A stretch of DNA of 5,632 nt from G020348385 sp964410125 (GCA_964410125.1 CAYPGQ010000190.1:1-5632), one strand, 5' to 3'; counted from the stretch's first letter, positions 1 to 5,632 are shown. Notes: generated by a model from the letters alone, not told the origin. Numbers and translations are program-made.

Positions 1-2
1 TT

Positions 3-2105
3 GAGACAAATACAACATCAGTCTCTGTTACAGAGGGGGGGAGCACGCCTGCAAATACGCTCCAAGTGAGGCTAACCGCCCAGCCGTCAACAAATGTGAA
101 TGCATCAGCAGATAATGTATCAGGGGATACGGATATACAGCCTAGTCCGGATCCCTGGACATTTACTTTTAACGCAACGAACTGGAATCAGTGGCAGAAC
201 GTGACGCTAACTGCCGCTGAGGATGTGGATACAGCGAATGGAACAGCAACAATCAGAGTGAGTGCAACAGGCCTTTCTAACGCCGATATAACCGCCACTG
301 AAGTGGATGATGATTCTCTGGGTTTTCAAACAAGATACACTCCGGTTGCTATTCCAGAAGGAAGCACTGCCCAATTTGAGGCCCGACTTTCAGCCCAACC
401 ATCATCAAATGTGAATGTGACAATCAGCCGCGTAAGCGGCGACGACGATATAACCGTCCAATCGGGCGCCAATTTGGTGTTTACCCCGGTAGACTGGGAT
501 GACTACCAGCCTGTCACCTTGGCAGCAGCAGATGATGCTGATGATGATAACGGCACAGCTACCATTCGTTTGACTGCGTCCGGACTACCCAACCTAGACA
601 TTCCAGCCAGTGAACAAGACAACGATACTTTGAATGGTGCGATTTCCCTCCTCCTCAATCCTTCAGAAGCCACATCCGGACAGGATGTTAGTGTGTCTGT
701 TCAGATCGCCAACAACAACGAGCCGCTAAGCAGCTTTGGATTTGCATTTGTCTTTGACAGTGGCGTTTTCTCATTCGAAGGAATCCAAGTCGGTACTTTA
801 ACCTCGAATTGGTCAATCACCACTCAAACTGTGGACCAGAACAGAGTCCGGATCGAAGCTTCTGGCGGAACCGTCATACCAGTCTCCAGCAATGGAACCC
901 TTGTGACCGTTTTGATTAAAGTGAAATGTCTTACCCTTACATCGGCGATTCAACGAACGCTAAGTGTTGAAAACTACACCGGTGATATGTCGGACGCATT
1001 GTCTCCCGAACCCTGCACATCAGATTTTACTTACAGACCCTGTTCGATCCTTGGGGATGTCAACGGCGATGGAGGAGTGACTCCCGGCGATGCCCAGGAC
1101 GCCTTTGAGATATTCTTGGGAATCCACACTCCTGACATGTGCCAACAGATGACATCTGATGCAAACTGCAGCGGCAGCATTACTCCCGGCGATGCCCAGG
1201 ACATTTTCGAGCATTTCCTCGGGATCATTACCCTTCCTCCCTGTTGTGCAGAGGCCCAGCAGACTCAACAAGTTACTCTAACCCTTCAACCTTTTGGCCC
1301 ATACCCGATAGACAGAATGAGTATTCCCGAGTTTCGTCAACTCTACCCTTTCAACGCCACAAGCCGTGCTGGGGAAATCGTATCCATCCCGATTCTGATA
1401 ACCAATCCTCAAGGCATAAGCCGTTTTGTCTTCGATATGAATTATCCATCCGAGATGTTGGAATATTTGGGAGTGAAAAAATCTCCGATGACAGAAGAAT
1501 TCGACTATGTGACGGGGTCCGAAGAGATCCAGGGTTTGATTCATATCATGGGCGAATCCATGATTCCTATCAATTCTATCCGCATGGGATCCCTTGCCGT
1601 TGTAGTGTTCCGGGTGAAACAGGGATTGCCTGACCGTCTGCCGATTTTTTTGTTCAATGCTGATCAAGATATTTTAAATGCAGAAATCCGTCAAGGCTCC
1701 TTTGCCCGAGTGGATCCCGAAGTACAAGAGCCGGGGTGGATCATTCTAGGGAGAGCCTTTCATGAACTCGATGGGACAGTCCGGATTCCTGTCCGCGTGA
1801 GCAGAATGTTTGATATGAGATCGTTTGGGATGGAATTTCGATTTTCTGAGAAAAATATGTATTTTGTTGGTATCGAGCATTCCGATATTTCCCAAAACTT
1901 CATGGCCATACAGGGATATGTGTTGGAGCAAGGTTTTGTCCGGATCGGTGGTTATGGATTGAACCTGGTCCAGAAAAAAGGTTCTGGAATTCTTTTCGAT
2001 CTGGTCTTTTTTAGCAGCGGGGGAGAAGGAGAAGTGGAATTGATCAATCTGTTCGATGACCTCCGGAATTTTGAAATAAGGAAAACAAATACTCGGATCG
2101 AGTAA
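3..2105 (+). CDS. Modular secreted protein with Calx-beta-like repeats, three cohesin-like domains and an internal dockerin (5' partial)
   Basis: The frame is open from the first complete codon (base 3), so the gene starts upstream. The GTG at 66 is only the Val of a strand matching the same position in the next repeat, and no signal peptide follows it. Domain order by base position: Calx-beta-like repeat about 15-314; a second about 318-626; cohesin-like domain about 636-1037; dockerin about 1053-1226; Cys-containing linker to 1271; cohesin-like domain about 1272-1715; third, diverged cohesin-like domain about 1737-2105. All seven cysteines of the visible ~700 residues lie between bases 927 and 1247. 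There is no transmembrane segment, LPXTG motif or recognisable sorting domain at the C-terminus. Cohesins bind dockerins in known systems; here the partner is unknown, and a role in surface adhesion or scaffolding is inferred. No catalytic domain is seen. The 3' end lies 20 bases before the lipoprotein gene, suggesting an operon. Domain calls are by pattern recognition; the dockerin is the surest. Confidence 0.85.
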   Translation, partial: ETNTTSVSVTEGGSTPANTLQVRLTAQPSTNVNASADNVSGDTDIQPSPDPWTFTFNATNWNQWQNVTLTAAEDVDTANGTATIRVSATGLSNADITATEVDDDSLGFQTRYTPVAIPEGSTAQFEARLSAQPSSNVNVTISRVSGDDDITVQSGANLVFTPVDWDDYQPVTLAAADDADDDNGTATIRLTASGLPNLDIPASEQDNDTLNGAISLLLNPSEATSGQDVSVSVQIANNNEPLSSFGFAFVFDSGVFSFEGIQVGTLTSNWSITTQTVDQNRVRIEASGGTVIPVSSNGTLVTVLIKVKCLTLTSAIQRTLSVENYTGDMSDALSPEPCTSDFTYRPCSILGDVNGDGGVTPGDAQDAFEIFLGIHTPDMCQQMTSDANCSGSITPGDAQDIFEHFLGIITLPPCCAEAQQTQQVTLTLQPFGPYPIDRMSIPEFRQLYPFNATSRAGEIVSIPILITNPQGISRFVFDMNYPSEMLEYLGVKKSPMTEEFDYVTGSEEIQGLIHIMGESMIPINSIRMGSLAVVVFRVKQGLPDRLPIFLFNADQDILNAEIRQGSFARVDPEVQEPGWIILGRAFHELDGTVRIPVRVSRMFDMRSFGMEFRFSEKNMYFVGIEHSDISQNFMAIQGYVLEQGFVRIGGYGLNLVQKKGSGILFDLVFFSSGGEGEVELINLFDDLRNFEIRKTNTRIE
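15..626 (+). repeat. Tandem pair of Calx-beta-like domain repeats (protein level)
   Basis: Two consecutive repeats of about 100 residues span bases about 15-314 and 318-626. Each begins with a V-x-x-x-EGS/EGGS strand, continues with a RL-x-AQPS-x-NVN strand and a VSGD-x-DI turn, has an NW/DW strand (FNATNW, FTPVDW), then V-TL-AA-D-D and an NGTATIR strand, and ends in an acidic linker (EVDDD, EQDND). These features match Calx-beta-type beta-sandwich repeats of large bacterial surface proteins, where acidic linkers often bind calcium. The first repeat begins right at the window edge, so more copies may lie upstream. Confidence 0.7.
636..1037 (+). other. Cohesin-like domain 1 of the modular protein
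   Basis: The domain opens with the ISLLLNPSEATSGQDVSVSV stretch, the usual first strand of a cohesin. A SSFGFAFVFDSGVFSF strand follows, then a GTLTSNW turn and a closing GTLVTVLIKVKC strand. The end (SVENYTGDMSDAL) matches the end of the C-terminal domain of the downstream lipoprotein. Cohesins are jelly-roll beta-sandwiches that bind dockerins, but such domains also occur in non-cellulosomal bacteria with unknown partners. Binding here is not shown by the sequence. Confidence 0.65.
1053..1226 (+). other. Internal dockerin module with two calcium-binding loops
   Basis: Two 12-residue F-hand loops lie at bases 1056-1091 (DVNGDGGVTPGD) and 1158-1193 (DANCSGSITPGD). Each is followed by the same helix start, AQD-(A/I)-FE, and an FLGI ending. 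Loop 1 has the full D1, N3, D5, D12 ligand set. Loop 2 has Ser in place of Asp at position 5 and a Cys at position 4. This duplicated loop-helix is the hallmark of type I-like dockerins, which dock to cohesins in a calcium-dependent way. It is unusual that the module sits inside the chain, flanked by cohesin-like domains, and not at the C-terminus. Confidence 0.85.
1080..1202 (+). repeat. 21-bp perfect direct repeat within the dockerin
   Basis: The same 21 bases, beginning ACTCCCGGCGATGCCC, occur at 1080-1100 and 1182-1202. They are 102 bases (34 codons) apart and in the same frame. They encode TPGDAQD in both dockerin loops. Identity at synonymous positions suggests recent duplication or gene conversion between the two half-dockerins, and not protein-level selection alone. 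Confidence 0.9.
1272..2105 (+). other. Two diverged C-terminal cohesin-like domains
   Basis: Two beta-rich domains end the protein, at about 1272-1715 and 1737-2105. Both have a strand like that of cohesins (GEIVSIPILITN; GTVRIPVRVS), then a hydrophobic strand around an F-M/F-F core (SRFVFDMNYP; RSFGMEFRFS) followed by a Y/F-x-G-(V/I) step. Each ends in a GSL/GIL-plus-hydrophobic strand (GSLAVVVFRV; GSGILFDLVFF). They lack cysteine and are richer in Met, Phe, Ile and Arg than the N-terminal half. The assignment rests on strand pattern and neighbouring cohesin-like domains; a generic Ig-like fold remains possible. Confidence 0.45.
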
Positions 2106-2116
2106 TGAGGATAAAT

Positions 2117-2122
2117 AAGGAG
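2117..2122 (+). promoter_or_regulatory. Ribosome binding site (AAGGAG) for the lipoprotein gene
   Basis: AAGGAG lies in the 20-base gap between the two plus-strand genes. It is 3 bases from the ATG at 2126 and 9 bases from a second in-frame ATG at 2132. The longer spacing is nearer the usual range, so initiation may be at 2132, giving a protein two residues shorter. Both starts keep the signal peptide intact. Confidence 0.75.
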
Positions 2123-2125
2123 TAA

Positions 2126-2200
2126 ATGACAATGCCGGTTACAAAATCTAAGCTTGTCCTAGTTTTAGCATTGGGTGTCTTTATGGTTTTCGGCAGCTGC
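2126..2200 (+). other. Lipoprotein signal peptide with lipobox Cys25
   Basis: Two lysines are followed by a run of Leu, Val, Ala, Phe and Met, then FGSC. Phe at -3 is less common than Leu but is tolerated; Gly at -2 and Ser at -1 fit. Signal peptidase II would cut before Cys25. The residues after Cys are K-D-N, which loosely resembles the charged export signal (K-D/E-D/E) that sends Bacteroidetes lipoproteins to the cell surface. That reading holds only if the host has the same export system. Confidence 0.82.
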
Positions 2201-3640
2201 AAGGACAATATCACAACATCCGAAGCATACAACAAACCTATCATTTGGTTGAACACATTCGAAATGTCATTTGCTGCTTCTGAATTCGGGCCCAATCCAT
2301 CGGATCTGATTTTCAAGATCAAAAACACCGGCCAAGGAACTCTGAGTTATTCCATCGCAGATGATGCCAATTTTTATGAAGTCGATTGGTTGACTGTCAT
2401 TCCCCCCGCTGGAACATCTAGTGGTGGATTTGCGGATCATAATGTCACCATTGATAAAACTGGATTAGAAGCCAGGGAAAATCCGTACACGGCTAAGATC
2501 ACAATCTCCAGCAACGATGCATACAACACGCCGCAGACAATTGATGTAAGCCTGGCTCTTTCCGAGGAACAACCCCCTCAAATCGATGTGAGCCCGAAGA
2601 TTCTTTCTTTTTCGGCAAGCCTTGGGGGCTCGAATCCGGCATCTAAAACGATTTCCATTCAAAACGCCGGGGAGTCCACCCTTAATTATCAGATAACATC
2701 GAATGCGGGCTGGTTGAGTGTCAATCCGCCTACCGGAACATCTGAAGATGGGCAGAATAATCATGTGGTTTCCGTGAATATCGCTGGTCTTGGCGAAGGG
2801 ACTCATCAAGGTGCCATCACCATAACGGATACAAACGCCACCAACAATCCTCAGACTGTTAGTGTAAGTCTGGTCATTTCCAGAGAACCTCCTCCAGAAA
2901 TATGGATCAGCACCAATCAGCTGAGCTTTAGTGCTGAAGAGGGCGGAGGAAATCCTGCTTCTAAAACATTCCAGGTAAGAAACAGCGGGTCAGGAACTCT
3001 CAATTATCAAATAGTATGGGATGAGGGATGGATGAGTGTGAACCCGGATAGCGGAACATCCGGAGGAGCAAGCAGGACTCATAGTGTTTTGACCAACATA
3101 GTTGGATTGGGTGAGGGAACTTACAATGGAACCATAACTGTGAGCGATGCCAATGCCTCCAACAGTCCCCAAATCATCAATGTGGTTTTGCAGATAACGG
3201 TACAACCCCCACCGGCCACGGACAATGATATCACTCTTGCAATCAACCGCACTTCGGGAAGTTCAGGGGATTTCGTCAGTGTAACGATCGGGATACAAGG
3301 CAATCTGCAGCCAATAGGAGATTTTGGGATGATCTTAACATTCGATAAGGATATGTTCCAATTTGTGAATTTCAGCAAAGGAACTTTAACACAAAATTGG
3401 GGTGCTGTCGGGGCTAATGAAAGTCCTCCTCTCAGTGGAATAGTGAATATTGGGGGAGCAAGATTTGGTGGAACCCCGATCGCGGTTGGAAGCACCGGCA
3501 GTCTCGTTGTCGTGGTGTTGAGAGTCACGGGCGGCAGTTTGAATGATAGTGATAGTAGTGCAATCAGTGTTTCCAATTTTACTGATGACATTCAAGGGAT
3601 GGGAGTTCCCAGTGCTAGATGGTTTACTCTTAGAAAATAA
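2126..3640 (+). CDS. Lipoprotein with three BACON-like repeats and a C-terminal cohesin-like domain
   Basis: 504 residues, complete. Residues 1-25 form a lipoprotein signal: a basic start (K7, K9), a hydrophobic core (residues 10-22) and an FGSC lipobox, with Cys25 the only cysteine in the protein. Three Ig-fold repeats follow at residues 39-151, 152-257 and 258-363. They have the pattern LSFSA...G-NPASKT...N-G-GTLNYQI...GW-SVNP-(S/T)GTS...GLGEGT-GTIT-(V/I)-D-NA-N-PQ, typical of BACON-like domains, and are joined by PPP linkers. Residues about 366-504 form a cohesin-like domain related to cohesin-like domain 1 of the upstream gene. BACON-like domains commonly act as glycan-binding or spacer modules; here they probably hold the cohesin-like domain away from the membrane. 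No catalytic motif is seen. Lipid anchoring is well supported; outer-surface exposure and partner binding are inferred. The gene sits 20 bases after the modular protein gene, suggesting co-transcription. The start could be Met3 instead. Confidence 0.88.
   Translation: MTMPVTKSKLVLVLALGVFMVFGSCKDNITTSEAYNKPIIWLNTFEMSFAASEFGPNPSDLIFKIKNTGQGTLSYSIADDANFYEVDWLTVIPPAGTSSGGFADHNVTIDKTGLEARENPYTAKITISSNDAYNTPQTIDVSLALSEEQPPQIDVSPKILSFSASLGGSNPASKTISIQNAGESTLNYQITSNAGWLSVNPPTGTSEDGQNNHVVSVNIAGLGEGTHQGAITITDTNATNNPQTVSVSLVISREPPPEIWISTNQLSFSAEEGGGNPASKTFQVRNSGSGTLNYQIVWDEGWMSVNPDSGTSGGASRTHSVLTNIVGLGEGTYNGTITVSDANASNSPQIINVVLQITVQPPPATDNDITLAINRTSGSSGDFVSVTIGIQGNLQPIGDFGMILTFDKDMFQFVNFSKGTLTQNWGAVGANESPPLSGIVNIGGARFGGTPIAVGSTGSLVVVVLRVTGGSLNDSDSSAISVSNFTDDIQGMGVPSARWFTLRK
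2240..3214 (+). repeat. Three tandem BACON-like Ig-fold repeats (protein level)
   Basis: The units are at 2240-2578, 2579-2896 and 2897-3214. The second and third are exactly 106 residues each and align without gaps with about 57 identical positions by hand count. The first is more diverged and longer (113 residues), lacking the NPASKT and GLGEGT signatures. Proline-rich ends (QPP, EPPP, QPPP) mark the boundaries. The pattern indicates tandem duplication of the second and third units after divergence of the first. Confidence 0.85.
3221..3637 (+). other. C-terminal cohesin-like domain of the lipoprotein
   Basis: Residues about 366-504. The shared signatures with cohesin-like domain 1 of the upstream protein are: an opening strand ITLAIN (ISLLLN there); SGDFVSVTIGI (SGQDVSVSVQI); DFGMILTFDKDMFQFVNF (SFGFAFVFDSGVFSFEGI); GTLTQNW (GTLTSNW); PIAVGSTGSLVVVVLRV (PVSSNGTLVTVLIKV); and SVSNFTDDI (SVENYTGDM). 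It is the last domain, with nothing after it but a short FTLRK tail. Confidence 0.68.
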
Positions 3641-4792
3641 TCAATCCGCTTCCTGTTGGCGTTTCCATTCTGCTGCCAATTCTTTGAATTGTTTATCCGC
3701 ATGTTCGAAAAACATCTTGTAGGATTCGCAAAAATGATTGAGCTCAGCATTTGAGGGATTGTGAAACCGGTCCTTGGTGCATCCTCCGCGGCATTTGTGC
3801 AACCAGACACAATTGAGACAATCCTTGGGAAGACTGGCCTTGAGCTGGCCAAACCTTTTCTGTATAGATGAGTTCAGCATGTCGAGCAGCCTGTTTGTTT
3901 TGACGTTGCCCAGTTTCCATTCGGAGTCCACAAAAAAATCACAGGAATAAACATCCCCGTTGTGTTCGATCACCACATACACACCGCACTCCTTCAAGAG
4001 AGTGCATTCCGGCGGGGGGAAGCCAACGTAGATGTGGAACAGGGAGTCAAAATACCGGATGGATGTTTTGGCGATCATTCCGTCAAAATCATCCAGCCAC
4101 AGGTCAAATACCCGGCAGAGAAATCGACCGTATTTATCGGCAGGGGCCGAGAATGGCGCTACATGGGAGGGATCCCTGGTATCGGTTTCCAGACAGGGGA
4201 TGAACTGCATATAATCCAATCCGATGGATTTATGGAAAGCGTAGATTTCCTCTGGAAAATCAACCGAGTAGTCATTGATCACAGTGAGGGCATTGGTGGC
4301 CACTCCTTTGTCGAGCAGGAGTTTGGCTTTTTCGACAACACGAGACCAGGATCCTTTTCCGTTGCGCATAAGCCGGTAGCGGTTATGGATGTGTTCGGGG
4401 CCGTCCAAAGACAGCCCAACTAAAAATTTGTATTCACTCAGAAACTCTGCCCACTCCTGGTCGATCAGCAATCCGTTGGTCTGGAGTCCGTTTCCCACCG
4501 ACTGACCTTTACCGTATAGCTGCTGAAACTCCACGGCTTTTTGAAAAAAGGGAAGGCCCATGAGTGTCGGTTCTCCGCCCTGCCAACCGAAGGAAACTTC
4601 CCGTTCGCCCTGCCTGAGAACCTGCTTGACGGTTTCCTCAAGGATGTCTTCGCTCATCCGGTGGGTCTTTGTCTCTGAAAAGAGGTCAGATTTTTTAAGA
4701 TAAAAACAGTAGGTGCAGGCCATATTGCAGTCCGGGCCGGCGGGTTTGATCAAGACCGAAGACAGCTTCTTCTTGCGACGGGCTTTGGCCAT
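3641..4792 (-). CDS. Anaerobic sulfatase-maturating enzyme (anSME), radical SAM/SPASM family
   Basis: 383 residues, the usual family length. It converts the active-site Cys or Ser of a sulfatase to formylglycine in the cytoplasm without oxygen, using S-adenosylmethionine and three [4Fe-4S] clusters. The radical SAM cluster motif CxxxCxxC is C22, C26, C29, followed by FYLKK. The SAM-binding GGEP is at 72-75, with QTNG at 104-107 and SLDGP at 128-132. The SPASM region has eight cysteines (263, 269, 284, 325, 328, 334, 338, 355), enough to ligate both auxiliary clusters. D285, directly after C284, matches the proposed catalytic base of the Clostridium perfringens enzyme (Asp277, from memory). 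The start at 4792 is chosen because the next in-frame Met (24) would remove C22. No Shine-Dalgarno sequence is visible in the AT-rich upstream bases, so translation may be coupled to the sulfatase gene 4 bases upstream. The N-terminus (AKARRKKKL) is unusually basic. The homologues chuR and aslB carry different names, so no symbol is given. Confidence 0.95.
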   Translation of the reverse strand: MAKARRKKKLSSVLIKPAGPDCNMACTYCFYLKKSDLFSETKTHRMSEDILEETVKQVLRQGEREVSFGWQGGEPTLMGLPFFQKAVEFQQLYGKGQSVGNGLQTNGLLIDQEWAEFLSEYKFLVGLSLDGPEHIHNRYRLMRNGKGSWSRVVEKAKLLLDKGVATNALTVINDYSVDFPEEIYAFHKSIGLDYMQFIPCLETDTRDPSHVAPFSAPADKYGRFLCRVFDLWLDDFDGMIAKTSIRYFDSLFHIYVGFPPPECTLLKECGVYVVIEHNGDVYSCDFFVDSEWKLGNVKTNRLLDMLNSSIQKRFGQLKASLPKDCLNCVWLHKCRGGCTKDRFHNPSNAELNHFCESYKMFFEHADKQFKELAAEWKRQQEAD

Positions 4793-4796
4793 TATG

Positions 4797-5632
4797 TTAT
4801 TTATTATTTCTATTAATTGGTAATTTAGCGTCGGTGTGTTTGAGCCAATCGTTCAACTGGGTATCGAGTTCCTTCACTTTTTTTGGCATTTTTTCGGCCA
4901 GTTCGTGTTTTTCCCCGATGTCTTTTTTCAGATTGAAAAGCTCAAAAGTTTTGCCCTCGTATCTCTTTATGAGTTTCCAATCGCCCTTCCTAATGATGCT
5001 GTATGGAACCACCTCCCCGCGATAATGGGGGAAATGCCAGTAGATGGCATCCCGTCCAAGGGAGCCTTTTTGGGTAAGAAGCGGCATAAGGCTCTCTCCG
5101 TCTATTGGCCGATCATTGGGGAGGTTTATGTTTGTCGCTTCACTCACGGTCGGCAAAAAGTCGATGCTTGTCACAGGAACATCGCATACACTTCCCTGTG
5201 CAATCTTTCCAGGCCACCGGATGATCAAGGGCACACGAATGCCACCCTCATAAGGATATCCTTTCCCAGAACGCAAAGGGCTATTGTCGGTCGAGTGATC
5301 CTGCAATCCTCCATTATCCGAGGTGAAAATGACCAGGGTTTTGTCGCTCAACTTTGCCTCATCCAAGGCTTTCATGATTTTTCCGACGGTTTGATCCACA
5401 CTTTCTACCATGGCCGCATACACTGCATTGCTCTGGTTGGTGGATTTTTTATTTTCATATTTTGCTATAAGTTCTTTTTTGCCCTCGAGAGGGGTGTGTA
5501 CAGCATACGGACACATGTGGAGGAAAAAAGGCCGTTCCTTGTTTTTGTTTATGAACTGGACCGCTTCGTCAGCCTCTCTATCCGAGAGATATTCACCCTG
5601 TTTACGGGGAGGAAGGGTCGGGATGCTGCTCC
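4797..5632 (-). CDS. Type I sulfatase (formylglycine-dependent), 5' partial
   Basis: About 277 C-terminal residues are visible. The frame stays open from the stop (4797-4799) to the window edge. The ATG at 5514-5516 is internal: the residues before it (EYLSDREADEAVQFI then PFFLH) form a standard sulfatase stretch. Visible active-site landmarks: His in PYAVHTPL; Asp-Asn in FTSDNGG (codons 5313-5318), metal and sulfate ligands; Lys in SGKGYPYEGGIRVP (codon 5262-5264), corresponding to Lys302 of human arylsulfatase A. The C-terminal subdomain has the usual YWHFPHY, IRKGDWKLI and ELFNLKKDIGE blocks. The CxPxR or SxPxR maturation motif and any signal peptide lie upstream of the window. It hydrolyses a sulfate ester, and family S1 sulfatases of this type often act on sulfated polysaccharides or host glycans; the substrate cannot be read from this part. 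Its maturase follows 4 bases downstream, so it is very likely matured anaerobically. The protein ends in a short Asn-rich tail (NRNNK). Confidence 0.94.
   Translation of the reverse strand, partial: SSIPTLPPRKQGEYLSDREADEAVQFINKNKERPFFLHMCPYAVHTPLEGKKELIAKYENKKSTNQSNAVYAAMVESVDQTVGKIMKALDEAKLSDKTLVIFTSDNGGLQDHSTDNSPLRSGKGYPYEGGIRVPLIIRWPGKIAQGSVCDVPVTSIDFLPTVSEATNINLPNDRPIDGESLMPLLTQKGSLGRDAIYWHFPHYRGEVVPYSIIRKGDWKLIKRYEGKTFELFNLKKDIGEKHELAEKMPKKVKELDTQLNDWLKHTDAKLPINRNNK

Noticed and set aside
35..41. Run of seven G as a possible frameshift or phase-variation site
   Set aside because: The frame is right on both sides: the run encodes Gly-Gly in the expected EGGS motif. There is no sign of a shift, and seven bases alone is weak evidence.
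66..68. GTG as the start codon of the first gene
   Set aside because: The frame is open to the window edge. The residues before it (VSVTEGGSTPANTLQ) match the opening of a Calx-beta-like repeat, and no signal peptide or Shine-Dalgarno sequence is present. The gene is 5' truncated by the window.
1244..2132. Overlapping open frames on both strands within the first gene (1244-1633 plus; 1278-1667 and 1746-2132 minus)
   Set aside because: Their translations show no repeats or recognisable motifs, while the main frame encodes continuous beta-domain sequence through the region.
3121..3591. Minus-strand 156-residue open frame opposite the lipoprotein cohesin-like domain
   Set aside because: It is Leu/Pro/Thr-rich sequence as expected from the complement of Ser/Gly/Val-rich coding DNA. 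It shares no motif with known families, and the plus frame is clearly coding.
3601..3610. GGGAGTTCCC inverted repeat near the end of the lipoprotein gene as a terminator
   Set aside because: The stem is four base pairs with a two-base loop and no following T tract on either strand, so it cannot act as an intrinsic terminator.
3962..4423. Plus-strand 153-residue open frame inside the maturase gene
   Set aside because: It lies antisense to highly conserved SPASM and radical SAM coding sequence, has no domain pattern and no ribosome binding site, and is a shadow of the real gene.
5514..5516. ATG as the start codon of the sulfatase
   Set aside because: Thirty-eight further in-frame codons to the edge encode typical sulfatase sequence, including the strand leading into PYAVHTPL. 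A start here would lack the catalytic N-terminal half.

Overview
The window holds four protein-coding genes in two divergently oriented pairs that meet tail to tail. The two outer genes run off the window edges. Every stretch is coding apart from gaps of 20 and 4 bases. No RNA gene, mobile element or CRISPR array is visible.

Plus strand, left half. (1) The C-terminal ~700 residues of a large extracellular modular protein: two Calx-beta-like repeats, a cohesin-like domain, an internal dockerin with two calcium loops, then two more diverged cohesin-like domains. (2) Twenty bases downstream, behind a clear AAGGAG ribosome binding site, a 504-residue lipoprotein: a lipobox with Cys25, three BACON-like Ig-fold repeats and a C-terminal cohesin-like domain. 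This last domain is visibly paralogous to the first cohesin-like domain of gene 1. The pair looks like one operon encoding surface proteins that carry both halves of a possible cohesin-dockerin interaction.

Minus strand, right half. (4) The C-terminal ~277 residues of a type I (formylglycine-dependent) sulfatase. (3) Four bases downstream in its direction of transcription, a complete radical SAM/SPASM anaerobic sulfatase-maturating enzyme with all expected cysteines. This is a substrate-plus-activator operon. The maturase stop codon directly abuts the lipoprotein stop codon, with no base between them.

Organism (inference). The lipoprotein, the oxygen-independent maturase and the cohesin/dockerin modules outside a recognisable clostridial cellulosome suggest an anaerobic, probably Gram-negative environmental bacterium. 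It could be an uncultured lineage of the Bacteroidetes/FCB, Acidobacteria-Aminicenantes or Planctomycetes-Lentisphaerae type. The sequence alone does not fix the phylum.

How the genes may work together. The sulfatase and its maturase would remove sulfate from a sulfated glycan or similar ester. The modular protein and lipoprotein could form a surface-anchored adhesion or scaffold assembly. A link between the two operons is suggested only by adjacency.
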